Source: Fallopia convolvulus
Taxonomy: Eukaryota; Streptophyta; Magnoliopsida; Caryophyllales; Polygonaceae
Length of the DNA: 64,000 nt
Direction: 5' to 3'
Assembly (NCBI GenBank): GCA_964016875.1
Contig: OZ024736.1
Span: 42,378,707-42,442,706, forward strand
A model generated the notes under the pieces. It saw nothing but the letters and a program-made list of their open reading frames with translations, made no database searches and had not been told where the DNA came from. A program made the position numbers and the translations under genes. The first letter of the stretch is position 1. The number at the start of each line of letters is the position of its first letter. This document shows, in pieces, positions 1 to 12,954 of this stretch.

Positions 1-29
1 CTCTTATTTTGAAATGCAGGAAGGAAAAA

Positions 30-3000
30 ATGCGTGAGTGGATGTATGTGCGTAATATAAATGGTTTTTTGAACGACGAGTTTTTAGCTGGCGTAAAGCA
101 ATTTCTTGATTTCTGCAAATCTATGCCGTCCTATAACCCATCCGAATTAAGGTGTCCGTGTCGTAGGTGCAAGAATAAGAAAATGAAATCTGCGGATGAT
201 GTGCATTATCACCTTGTTAAGGAAGGTTTTGTTCCGAACTATTACCATTGGGTTTCGCACGGGGAGACAAATGAAAGGTTCGCTGCATTGTTGGCCGAGT
301 CTAGACAACATGAAGGTTGTAGCAGTTCCGATCCAGCACCACCATTAAATGTTGGCAATGATAATCGAATGGAACAGATGGTGTATGATGGTTTTAATTA
401 TGGCCGAAGTGATTACACTGCTGATGATCCCGTGCAGAATGTGGATATAAGCCATGAGCAAAGGGAGCAATATTATAATGAAGCGCCCAATCCCGATGCA
501 CAACGTATGTACGACATGTTGTCGGCCGCAAATAGGCCTTTGTGGCCTGGATGTGATATGACGCAATTGGAGGCTGCGACTGAGCTACTAAACATAAAGT
601 CTAAGCTGAGGATGACGGAGCGCGGATATGACATGATCTCGGATTTTTGCGGACGCGTTTCTCACCCGGAGACGACATTACCAGCCACGTTTTACGACAC
701 GAAAAAATTGGTTGAGGGTCTCGGTCTTCCTTACGAGATGATTGATTGTTGTCCAAACTCTTGCATGATATATTGGGGTGCAGATGCAGAATACGCGGCA
801 TGCAAGATATGTGACTATCCTAGATGGAAGCAAGGCAAGACAAAGCTCATTCCCTATTCTCGTATGTTTTACTTGCCAATAACTCCACGGTTGCAGAGGT
901 TGTACGCATCTGTGGTGACTGCCGAACACATGAGATGGCATGCAGAGCACGCACAAGATGGGGTGATGAGACATCCTTCGGATGCAGAGGCATGGAGGCA
1001 CTTCAATGCTATGTGGCCAGATTTTGCATCAGAAACACGAAATGTAAGACTAGGCTTGTGCACGGACGGTTTCAATCCGTTCGGGGCGTCCGGACGCCAG
1101 TACTCATGTTGGCCTGTGATTCTAACACCCTACAACCTTCCGCCGTCGATGTGTATGCGAGAAGAGGTTATGTTTTTGACGGTTATTGTACCTGGACCGA
1201 AGAGCCCGAAGCAGAAGTTGGATGTCTACTTGCAGCCGTTGATAGCCGAGCTGAAGGATCTGTGGCTTAATGGGGTGTGCACATACGATTCTTGGAGGAA
1301 GCAGAATTTTGTGTTGCGTGCAGCTGTTATATGGACTATTAGTGACTTCCCCGCATATTCGATGTTGTCTGGTATGTTGTTAATTTTACATGTGCTAATT
1401 AATTTGAGACTATTATATATAATAATAATGCATATATATGAGTTGTGAACTTTAATTAATGTGTGATATAAAATATATGTTTGTGTAGGCTGGAGCACTT
1501 CTGGGAAATACGCATGTCCTTATTGTATGGAGGACACCGATGCATTTTATCTAACACATGGACACAAAATGTGCTGGTTCGATTGTCACAGGAGGTTTAC
1601 AGAACCTGATCATCGCTTCCGAAACAACAAGACTGATTTCAAGAAAGGTAGACGGGAGCGTCGTGGTCCCCCGGTACTTCGTGATGGATACGAGATATTA
1701 GACCAGATAAACAATATGGGCTTGATGAAGATAACTGAAGTGGGAGCTGAGGAGCACAATGCCGCGGTCAGTAGAGGTTCGGGTTGGAAGAAGAAAAGCA
1801 TTTTCTGGGACCTACCTTACTGGCCTAGTCTGCTGGTAAGACATAATTTAGATGTCATGCACATTGAGAAAAATGTCTTCGATAATATTTTCTTTACCAT
1901 TCTCGATGTTCCGGGGAAGTCGAAAGACAAGTGGTCGGCTAGAAAGGATATGAAGGAATTGTGCAAGCGTCCGGAGTTGGAACCTGATGAGGAGGACAAT
2001 AGGTACCCAAAGGCTTGCTATGCACTAGATCGTCATGAAAAACAAGTGCTTCTAGATTGGTTGAGATCCGTAAAATTCCCGGATGGCTACGTCTCCAACT
2101 TGAGCCGCTGCATTGACTTGCACAAGCTTAGGCTCTTTGGGATGAAGAGTCATGATTGTCATGTGTTCATGCAAAGGTTGATGCCTGTTGCTTTTCGTCC
2201 ATTTCTTGATGACAAAGTATGGGAGCCCATAGCTCAGCTAAGTGCGTTCTTCAGAGACTTGACGTGTTACGAGCTGAAGCCTGAGGTGGTTACGCAGTTG
2301 CACAAGGAAATACCAATCATTTTGTGCAAGCTGGAGCGCATCTTTCCCCCTGCGTTATTTGATTCAATGGAGCACTTGCCTATTCATCTGCCACGGGAAG
2401 CTTCACTTTGTGGCCCTGTCAATTATAGATGGATGTATCCAGAAGAAAGGTACGTATAGTTGTATGCAGTTGTTCAGTTTTGGATTCATATAATTAACTT
2501 GTACAATAAATATTAATGGTTTTGAATGTATATCATGTAGGCTCTTAAAAAGGCTGAAGGCCTCAGTTGGCAACAAAGCCCACGTTGAGGGGTCAATTTG
2601 TAGTGCCTTTCTCGTTAAGGAGACGTCCACATTCTGCTCGTATTATTTTAGCGACCATGTGGCGAGTACTCATATGGATAACGCCCGCAACTTCAGTTGC
2701 ACACTTCCAGTTGGGGTTGATCCGGGAGATTTGTCTATTTTCACAACAACTGGTCGAACCCTGGGCAGATCAAGTGCTCGTTTCCTCACAGATGATGAAT
2801 TCCATGTGATCCAAACTTACATTCTCATGAACTGCGTCGAAGTGGAACCCTATATTGAGTACGTTTCTATAATCTCAACTAAAGTTGGTTCGATATATAT
2901 AAAGTATGTATTTCATTCAATTACTCTATCGTAGGTACTATTTGACAAACTTCGTGCGGTCGTCAAATCCAACAATAACCGATGCTGAAGAGCAAAACAT

Positions 3001-3862
3001 TTTGGAAAGACACTTTCGCCTCTGGTTTTACTCCCATGTAAGGATTTCTTATATTAATTTCAATTTAGTTTCAAAATATACATTTTTATGTTGCATCCGA
3101 AATTGTATATACATGCTGATTTAAAATTGCATGCAGGCCGACAGTCCGGCAGTTACAGATCCTAACATTGCAACACTTGCTCGTGGACCCTCTAAAAAAG
3201 TGAGGACGTATCCTGGTTACTTTGTCAATGGTTACCGATTCCACACGAGGGCACACGCATCAACCAGAGCCACAGACAATAGTGGAGTTTGTGTTCTAGG
3301 ACAAAGCTTCGGCACCGACGAGGAAGACTTCTATGGTGTGCTAGATGAAATCATTGAGCTGCATTACCTATCTCCAACCGTAAAGCGTCCTATTGTCTTT
3401 AATTGTTCGTGGTTTGACACTAGAAGTCGTGGGGGAACACGCATTCACCCTCACCTAAAGCTTGTCGATGTTCATCGACATAAAATGTTGAGAACAAAAG
3501 ATCGTTACATATTAGCACATCAAGCCACTCAAGTTTATTTCCTCGATTACCCAAAGGTGAGGCGTGCAGATGCTGAATGGAGAGCGGTCTGTAAAGTGAA
3601 GTCACGAGTGTGGCCCGATGAAGGTACGTGCGTAGACCCTCATGAGAGTGGGTCAAGGAGCGTTGCTGTTGAGGAGGCATTTCAACATGATTCTTCCCTT
3701 CCACGAGTTATCGACGACAGTACACAAGATAATTATCCACTTGGTCCGTTAAACGACCCAAACGGAGAGGATCATGTCGTTGAGGATCAAGAAGAGACGT
3801 CTACTGAAACGTCTGAGGGTGAGTTTGAGAGTGAGACTGATACAGATGAGGAAGACATGTAA
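30..3862 (+). CDS. TNP2-type CACTA transposase, 5 exons, 1,149 aa
   Basis: Transposase expected to cut and join the CACTA ends in the nucleus. Proposed exons: 30-1371, 1489-2449, 2541-2858, 2935-3037, 3137-3862; all introns are GT-AG and the phases match, giving 3,450 nt with no internal stop. The start is the ATG at 30 (MREWMYVRN), the usual beginning of the transposase-associated domain with its CPCRRC cysteine pattern. The Tnp2 transposase domain follows (LGLCTDGFNPFG, YSCWPVILTPYNLP, HNLDVMHIEKNV), then a DUF4218-like region (HLPIHLPREASLCGPV, exons 2-3) and a DUF4216-like C-terminus (VFNCSWFDT, YPKVRRADAEW). The C-tail is acidic. A tgcag just upstream (15-19) could be a 5'-UTR splice acceptor, so leader exons may lie outside the window. 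Family assignment is secure; catalytic activity is not shown. Confidence 0.92.
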
Positions 3863-3927
3863 TCGAAATAACACTATTGTTTAGTTGTTCACTTTTCTGA
3901 TAACACTATTGGTAGTAATTTCGTTCT

Positions 3928-4366
3928 TAGCGACCATATGGTCGCTATTTAGAGACCATATGGTCGCTAAATCTAAAATTTTGGCACGAAATTTGGTTTT
4001 TGAGCGCGTAGTTTGATTAAATTTCGTATTTAGCGACCACATGGTCGCTAAATAGCGACCATATGGTCGCTAAGCACGAAATTTATGGCGCCACGTGGAG
4101 GGAAAATCTGAGAATTCAATTTTTCACGAAATATTTCAATTAGCGACCACATGGTCTCTAAATTGCGACCATATGGTCGCCGAAATATCGGCCTGGTCCC
4201 AACCCTTTTTCACTTACAAGTAGCGACCATATGGTCGCAAATTAGCGACCACATGGTCGCTAATTTACGACCATATGGTCGCCGATATATCGACTGGTCC
4301 CACCCCTTTTCACTCACAATTAGCGACCATATGGTCGCTAAATTAGCGACCATATGGTCGCTAAAT
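3928..4366. repeat. Internal array of the CACTA palindromic motif
   Basis: About eleven copies of tagcgaccatatggtcgcta or one-to-three-base variants (ccacatgg, cgccg ends) occur, mostly in close pairs, for example at 3928, 3950, 4039, 4055, 4221, 4243, 4321 and 4344. The same motif fills the terminal array at 7481-7910. In En/Spm such motifs are the subterminal binding sites of the TNPA protein. Here the array lies between the two genes, directly upstream of the leader of the TNPA-like gene, so it could act in that gene's promoter (inference). Confidence 0.9.
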
Positions 4367-4369
4367 GCG

Positions 4370-5389
4370 AATAAGAAGGAGAACACCAGTTCTCCTTCTT
4401 CATTTCGCTCGACTCCTCTCTTTCGCTCTATCGCTCGACTCTCGCCGCCTCTGTCGCCCGACGCCACCGCCTCCTCCTCCCGTCCTCCTCCTCCGTCCGC
4501 CTCCTCCTCCCGTCCTCCTCCTCCGTCCGCCTCCTCCTCCGTCCGTCCGCCTACTCCTCCTCCCGTCCGCCTCCTCCTCCGTCCGCCCCTCCGCCTCCGT
4601 CCGCCTCTCCGCCTCCTCCTCCTCCTCCCGTCCGAGCACCCCTCTCTTTATTTGTAAGTGATTTGTGGATTTGTTGTTGGTTTTGATATTGATTTTTGTT
4701 GTTTGTATTGTTTAGGGTTTGTTGATTGAGAAATTTGGTATTGTTTAGGGTTTGTTGTTTTTTGAGAAAATTGGTATTGTTTAGGGATTGTTGTTGTTTG
4801 AGAAAATTGGTATTGTTTAGGGGTTTTTGTTTAGGGTGAAATTGATTGAGAAATTGAATGAGAAAATTTTAGAAATTGATTGAGAAAATTTGAGAAATTG
4901 GTATTGTTTAGGGGTTATTGTTTAGTTGTTGTTGTTTGAGAAATTGATAGAGAAAATTTGATTGATTGAGAAATTTGTGAAATTGAATTTGAGATTGTTT
5001 AGTTGAAATTTGAGGAATTTGTGAAATTTGAGAAATTGGTATGGTTTAGTTGTTGTTGTTGTTGAATTTGAGAAAATATAATTGAGAAATTGTTGTTGTA
5101 GCTTGTTGTTATTGGTTAGTTGTTGTTGTTGTTTTAGAAATTGATTGAGCAAAATTTGATTGATTGAGATAGAGTTTGATTTGGAAAAAAAAGTGGATTA
5201 AATTGATTGTTGTTGTTGAAATATTGAGAAAAATTGATTGAGATAGAGAAATATGAAATTGATAGAGTTTGAATGAATTAGAACAAGTTGATTGTTGATT
5301 TGTCAAGTTTGAATGAAATTGATTGTTGTTGTGCAAATGTTGGAAAAAATGAATTTGTATTGAATTGTTTGTTTTTTAGTTGTGTTATT
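4370..5389 (+). promoter_or_regulatory. Leader region of the TNPA-like gene with probable 5'-UTR intron
   Basis: No coding region is credible here. A pyrimidine-rich stretch (4388-4650) looks like a plant 5' leader and is followed by gtaagt at 4654. A T/G-rich segment built from degenerate ttgttg and attgagaaatt units then runs to a ttttttag acceptor at 5378-5379, ten bases before the ATG at 5390. I read 4654-5379 as a 5'-UTR intron. Transcript data would be needed to prove it. Confidence 0.55.
4466..4633 (+). repeat. (CCT)n-rich tandem repeat in leader
   Basis: Imperfect tandem units of about 15-30 bp built from cctcctcctcccgtcc and cctccgtccg. They generate Pro/Ser/Arg-rich open frames on both strands that I regard as artefacts of composition. 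The stretch belongs to the putative 5' leader of the TNPA-like gene. Confidence 0.8.
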
Positions 5390-7266
<1,877 letters not shown>

Positions 7267-7480
7267 ATTAGCGTAATTTTATTATGTTATTGTAAATTAT
7301 TTGAATTTATGTAAATTAATGAATTTATGTAAATTAATGAATTTATGTATGTAAATTATTGAAATTTATGGAAATTAATGAATTTCTAGTAATTAATGAA
7401 ACATTAAATATTAACTATTTATATTAATTCGTAATTATTTATAATATTTCGTAATTATTTTTTTTAAAATTAAAAACAAT
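7267..7480. other. 3' flank of TNPA-like gene, AT-rich
   Basis: AT-rich sequence with a short tandem repeat of the unit atgaatttatgtaaatta (about 7305-7385). It probably contains the 3' UTR and polyadenylation region of the TNPA-like gene. No other feature is seen. Confidence 0.6.
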
Positions 7481-7926
7481 TAGCGACCATTTGGTCGCTA
7501 TATTACACATTTTTATTTGGTGCTTTTAGCGACCATATGGTCTCTAATTAGAGTCCATATGGTCGCTACAATCGGCGACCAAGTGGTAGCTAAAACCAGC
7601 GACCATATGGTCGCTGGTTTTAGCTACCACTTGGTCGCCGATTTTAGCGACCACCTGGTCGCTTTGGTCGCCAAACTGGTCGCCGCATGGGGGCGACCAC
7701 CAGCGACCATGGTCGCTAACTAGCGACCATATGGTCGCTAAAATCAGCGACCATATGGTCGCGTGCTCGCTAAATTTAGCGACCATATGGTCGCAACATG
7801 GTTAGCGACCGGCCTTTTATCGACCATTTTTAGCGACCATAATATGGTCGCTAAATGCATTTAGCGACCATATTTTGCATTTAGCGACCATAAATATGGT
7901 CGCTAATTTCGCTTTTTTCTGTAGTG
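7481..7926. repeat. Subterminal palindrome array and terminal inverted repeat (right end)
   Basis: At least a dozen copies of the gcgaccatatggtcgc core with variants (ccatttgg, ccaagtgg, ccacctgg, ccataatatgg) fill this stretch. They end in the terminal repeat with cgcttttttctgtagtg at 7910-7926. Copies near the end have a longer spacer in the palindrome centre (cataatatgg, cataaatatgg). This is the expected binding platform for the element's own proteins. Confidence 0.93.
7570..7643. repeat. Perfect 74-bp palindrome
   Basis: Both 37-base arms are exact reverse complements, centred between 7606 and 7607 on the cat|atg of one core motif. The palindrome joins a ggcgaccaagtggtagct unit, a gcgaccatatggtcgc unit and the mirror of the first. 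It could extrude as a cruciform or form a strong hairpin in RNA. Confidence 0.97.
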
Positions 7927-8454
7927 TAAATTCACAAGGATGTAACCCAAACACCATAATTTAATCAAAACATAATGTCAATTCATTACATAAACTTGAA
8001 TTTGCTTACAATGTCTAAAAATAAGCAAAAAACAAATACCCTAACATACCAAACTCAAGACTTCAAGCCCTCCTAACAAAAAGATTAGGAAAGAGAAAAT
8101 AAACTGGTAACTAAGGACAACAGTCAAGTTAACAAAGTAAGAAAATGCAAGAAGGTAACCAATTTCGCCTGAAGGTCTTCAACCTCTAACATTAGCTTGA
8201 AGAGACTTGACATGGCAGTTCTTGCACTTGTGTTCAATAGCCATGCTAATGGTTGATGCAATTTTCGATCTTGTTAATGTCAATAGCCTGTAATAAAAGC
8301 TAGAAATTCAGTAAACAAAGGTATAGAATCATCTCTTTTTTTATAACAAAATGAATTGTTTTAGATATGACATATATACTAAGAACAACATGAACTTGCT
8401 TAAGCATTTGAGATTAGTTGAAGGTAGAAGTTTAACTACCAAGCTGAGGTTACA

Positions 8455-8577
8455 AATTAGCCACGAGACTTGTACACACTTGACAGCAGCAACAACTACA
8501 AAGCCATAGGCATCACGAATCACCACACCGAGACCAACGCTATCAGTTCCAAGATTTGCTGCATCACAAATGATCAT
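8455..8577 (-). pseudogene. RNase H-like domain fragment (non-LTR retrotransposon type)
   Basis: The minus strand encodes ANLGTDSVGLGVVIRDAYGF followed by VVVAAVKCVQVSW. This matches the start of the plant RNase H domain found in LINE polyproteins and related host proteins (pattern G-GVVIRD-G-...AA). A ttgtgatgcag acceptor precedes it at about 8558-8568, so it may have been an exon. The remaining catalytic segments are not recognisable, and the reading frame continues only as noise to 8341. It is a fragment, not a working enzyme. Confidence 0.55.
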
Positions 8578-8813
8578 GAAAAAGCCCTGAATTGGAGGAA
8601 TCCATTACCGCTGAATTGTGGAACAACCTTGAGCCACAAATTGTGCCTTTGAAACGTTTATTACTACAATGAACAAAGTTCCCGAATTGAGGTTTCACTA
8701 GAACACTAAAATAATCAATTAGGTCCACTTAGCATAGTCTCTTTAGCCAATGCAATGCAGAAAGTAAATTAACAAACACCAATTCACAAGAAAATAAATA
8801 AGGAGGGCATTTA

Positions 8814-8861
8814 TTAGAGAATGATGGTCTTCCCGGTTAGGGTTTTCATGAATAACTGCAT
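8814..8861 (-). pseudogene. Ubiquitin 5' coding fragment
   Basis: Reading the minus strand from the ATG at 8861 gives MQLFMKTLTGKTIIL and then a stop. The first 15 residues of ubiquitin are MQIFVKTLTGKTITL, so 12 of 15 match and the frame starts at the correct Met. The preceding ttgcaag resembles the 3' splice site that precedes the coding exon in plant polyubiquitin genes. Similarity ends at the stop. I interpret it as a captured or retroposed ubiquitin scrap inside the second CACTA element. Confidence 0.7.
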
Positions 8862-9329
8862 CTTGCAACATGGGGGCTTCGTCTTCATTGAATCTCATCG
8901 AAATGCGACTGAAAGAAGAGTGTTTGCGAGCAATGTCAAGATTTTCAAGTTATAGAAAGTACAATTAAAAGCATACATATTGATAAACCCTAGAATCAGG
9001 ATAGAGGGCATTTGAAATCGATTAGGCACAACAATCTATTGAAGAGTGAAGCCGCTGAAGTAGGATTAGACTAAGAGATTCTTCAAATGAGAAGCTTCTT
9101 CGGTGAACCCAATAGGGCGACGGAAGGCAGACGCCCTTCTCGTTTCGTGATGTCTTCTCTTGCTCCCGAAATCTTCTCTCTTCTAGTTTTCTTCTAGTAC
9201 TTCTATTATCAGGAAGGGGAAATGAAGGTCGGCGGCAATGGAAGGTCGAAAATTAGGGTGAGGAACTAGAGCTTGCGGCGAAACTACTTTTGTTAGCAGT
9301 TTTATATAAAAAAAGATTTATTTGCACAC

Positions 9330-9625
9330 GGATACCAGTTTTAAATAAAACTAGTATGTAAAAAAACTCTCGGATACCACTTTTTGTAAAACTGGTATGC
9401 GTAATAGAAGTCGGATACCAGTTTTATTAAATTGTGGTATGCAAATAAAAAGTCAAATGCCAGTTTTATGGAATAGTGGTATGCGAGAGGAATGTTGGAT
9501 ACCTGTTTTTTCTAAAAAACTAGTATCCGTGTGCTTTTTTTATTTTTTCATACCGACTTTTGTATAAAACTGGTATGAATACAAATACACGGATACCAGT
9601 TTTCTTAACTGGTATCAAATTTTGG
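9330..9625. repeat. Subterminal palindromes gataccagtttt / aaaactggtatc
   Basis: About seven hairpin units of 27-32 bp occur, for example at about 9333, 9395, 9414, 9485 and 9590. Each has gataccagtttt-like and aaaactggtatg-like arms with a short A/T centre. Spacing is 30-60 bp. They abut the terminus at 9653 and are the likely transposase-binding array of that element. Confidence 0.8.
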
Positions 9626-9883
9626 GTATCCACCCCCAACGTTTGTACTAGTGGTTGTATATTTGCTTTTGTTAACTTTTTCACAATTTTATATAACAAA
9701 TATGAATATTGTTATTACAAGGGCGGAAAATATATATAGCTGGACTGGGCATTTGGTCTCATATTATCGGTTAGGTTTTATTTATATTTTATTGAAAGTT
9801 GGTTGTAAGTTTGTTAAACATTTTTACTAGTAGCTAGCAAGGGTTTTGACCGATAAATGCTTTGAATTTATGGAATATTAATA

Positions 9884-10125
9884 CTTCTTCCGTTTTAAAA
9901 TAGTTGATCTTAGATAAAATTGCACACTTATTAAAGAATTTTTTTTTACCCAAACTACCTCTATAAGTACACTTTGGGAGATTCAACAAAAAAATAAATA
10001 AATTTTGAGATATGTGTAATGTGGGATATAGATAAGGGTATAAATGAAAAAAAAAATTAAATGAACAAGTATTTTGAAACAAGAAAAAATGGTTTTAAGA
10101 ACAACTATTTTGAAACGGAGGGAGT
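9884..10125. mobile_element. Stowaway-like MITE
   Basis: The left end cttcttccgttttaaaatag and the right end ctattttgaaacggagggag are inverted repeats of the ctccctccgt family (Tc1/mariner-derived). TA dinucleotides flank both ends. The interior is AT-rich and non-coding. Length is about 240 bp. Confidence 0.75.
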
Positions 10126-10129
10126 AGTA

Positions 10130-12950
10130 ATTATGTTCAGTGACTTTATTTTGCACAATAATTGCACAAATTTCGTAACAGGTAAAATAAAAGTACAAGG
10201 TTAACTGGACCATCTGACACATGGCATTCTCAGTCCCACCAGTCCACCACACTGACGAAGACATGCATTCAAATTGACTAGGGTAATTTACACAAAATTC
10301 TCCTTAAGAAGTAGACTTACAATTTATTTAAAAAAACATAAAGAGTTTTGTTCGAAAGTCTTTAATAATCGAAGATTCATGTAAGAAAATCACCTGCTAA
10401 TCTGCTACATATCCATTCCTATTTCCTAACATTACACATGTAATTTGTGCAAGCTTTACTAAATGTAACTCCTAATCTGCTACATATAACATATCCATAA
10501 GTAAAATTTAATACTGTAGAAAAAGGTAGTAGTTTTTAATACTCTGAATATCGATTACATCCATTTATGTATTTAAAAAATCGTAAGATGCATTCCTTTG
10601 ATTATTGGACAATTACGTGAAATCTTAGTATATTCTGGGCGGTTTAGTGCAAATATCCGGGATGATGGATTAAATAATGTGGCATGGAGAAGATAATTTA
10701 ATTTGAGACATTCCCATGGAAGTCCCCACCTAAATCCTAGTTATATACTCCTATTAAAAGAATAAGCTAGTTGTTAAGAGTAATGATAACTATAAAAACT
10801 TCTTAATAGGCTAATTGTGATTATGAAGCTAGGTAGAAAGAAGCATCATGGTTCAGCACAATGCGTCTAGCTGTTTGGGTTACCATAATGACCCTGGATG
10901 GAGAGTGCGAATATTGATCGCTATATATCAGTATCTGGTTTCGCTATGAATATAAAAATGGTTTCGCCATGAACATAAAAATGAAGATTAAAAAACCTTT
11001 TAAAATAATTAATTAATTTTTAGGGATAAAAACTCTTTAAAATAATTAATCTCAAGATCATGGCATGATTAAGCTCCCATTTCGAGTTTCTGCTCTTTTT
11101 TTTTTCAGAAACAAACTTATTGTACAACTGATCCTTCATCAATATAAATATGAAGATTAAAAAAACTTGGACAAAATTTTATACGTATCATATTTATTCA
11201 AAAAAAAATTAGTATTCCCTCTGTCTCAAAATATAAGGGACGTTTTTTTTTTTCTTTATCACTTATATTTTGGGACCGAGAAAGTAATAATTTTTTTGGA
11301 GTATCTATTAATATTTTCTCTTTATTAAAAATTCTAGATTATACTGTGTTAATATTCTTAAAACCTTTTAACTGAATGAGAAAAAAGGAAGTTCAAAACC
11401 AATTCTTCAAAGCATTAGAATTCACATCTTGATTTCATACTTATCGTGTCGTGAATCTAGTGATAATTGATAACCAGATAAGCATTAGGCAATTGCAAAT
11501 CTTTTCACCCTCTCTAATGTGTCCCAACTTTGCAATCAACCTTTATTTAAAGTCTTTTTGTTCCAAAACCTCTATATAAATTTAGTTTTGTTGTGCTGAC
11601 AAAAAAAAAAAAAAATCGTTTTGTTGTTACTGTAAAAAATAAGTTACTTGGTCCTTTCTCCGTCCCAAAATGAAGATCTGATAATAGAATGAAGAAATGA
11701 CATTATTGCTTTCCCATCATCGTCAAAAGGACAATTTATATAAATTAAAAAATAGAAACAAAAAAACAAATAAAGATGAGGGAGATTCTAATAGTGATGA
11801 ATCTGATGAAGGGGAGAAAAAATAGAAAGAAATAATTAAAAATATTTAAATTAGAGTTTTACTTAGATAATGAAGATAAAAATAGTAAAAATAGGATTTA
11901 ATTAAAATATGAATTCAAAAGATCTAAAATTTAAAAAATAGATGGTTAATTATACAAGCCTTTTTTAATACTTAGTAGAAAGTTAATTGTAATTAAAGCT
12001 AGTTCTAAGTTTTAACGTAATTTTTTTTATGATCGAATTGGTAATTAATGCATGAGACCATATAAGCACATGAAAAAATTGATTGAGAGGTTCTAGTGCA
12101 AACACAATAAAAAAAATTACAGAGATGTACTAACTAAAATAAAAAGGAAAGTAACTAAACACTTAAATTAAAAACTTGAAATGACAAAATCTCTGTTCCT
12201 ATCAGCGACTTCTAAACACTCAACTCACAACAGCGACTTACGCTACATATCTACGTGTTTCAATCTCACCAGAAAATCTCTGTGTGTTCCTGTTCCAGCG
12301 ACTCTCATCCAACCCTCATAAGACAGTCTACACTTGAAATTTATTTTCTTTCGAGCCTACATCTAGAATTAAAAAATTAAAAACGCCTAATTCAAAAAAA
12401 AAATCTTAGAAATTAGATGTGATAATATTATACTGTATAAAAAATAAATGGGTACAATCAATATTTTAAAACCATGAAATTAGAAATTAGAAAAATATTT
12501 TAAGACAAAAGAATATCTGGCTTTTTATCTTATAGTTATTAGATAAATTTATTTCCTTTGTCTATTTACTACGGAGTATATTGTCCACAAATAACAGCGA
12601 GTAATAATTGAAATCAATGAATATTGTCGTCATAGTGGGACACGCGGCACACATAGGCGCTATCACAGGTCCTGTCTCTATTCTGGTGTCAGTTCCGTAA
12701 TTAAATCAAAAAGCGAGGGCAGGCGTCAAAGCGAGTCGACAGCCCACTTGTCATCCGAGCTTTCTCTATTCTCTCTAAAAAAGCGAGCTTCACCGGGAAA
12801 CGACAAATGCGCAGAGTGGCAGTCTCGTAAATCACTCCAATTTAAAGCCCTTTTACGACCATCTAAAATTTTGGCTCCACCTTCCCCTGTGAATTAAAGT
12901 GATACCGCACTTGGCTTCTTCCTTCTCAAATTTCTTCTCGCATCTGTAAA
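10130..12950. other. Intergenic, AT-rich
   Basis: No gene is seen. Poly-A/T stretches and short degenerate repeats dominate, apart from one small MITE at 11213-11286. GC content rises from about 12620 towards the LHW-like gene, where promoter sequence is expected. Confidence 0.6.
11213..11286. mobile_element. Very short Stowaway-like MITE
   Basis: Arms ccctctgtctcaaaatataa and ttatattttgggaccgagaa face each other across about 35 bp of T-rich sequence. The ends match the ctccctccgtcccaaaataa consensus of Stowaway elements. At about 74 bp it is probably an internally deleted copy. Confidence 0.6.
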
Positions 12951-12954
12951 ATAT

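Larger units (their letters stand above)
7930..9653. mobile_element. Second CACTA-like element, right end
   Basis: The right border at 9653 reads ...acgtttgtactagtg, the complement of a CACTAGTACAAACGT terminus, preceded by an array of gataccagttttn-aaaactggtatc palindromes (9330-9625). Terminus and repeats differ from those of the element ending at 7926, so this is another family. I found no left terminus; it may lie beyond the window with the first element inserted in this one, or be lost. The interior carries antisense scraps of host-like genes (ubiquitin, RNase H) and no transposase, so it is non-autonomous. The exact left limit given here is only the end of the neighbour. Confidence 0.6.

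Noticed and set aside
4151..4661. Overlapping Pro/Ser/Arg-rich frames on both strands
   Set aside because: They come from the palindrome array and the CCT-rich leader; no conserved domain and no consistent start.
4725..4830. Repeated tttagggtttg as telomere-like DNA
   Set aside because: The repeat unit is irregular and embedded in a ttg-rich intron; not a tandem TTTAGGG array.
8697..8712. cactagaacactaaa as a left terminus of the second CACTA element
   Set aside because: Only cactag-ac agrees with the right end; no gatacc palindromes follow it.
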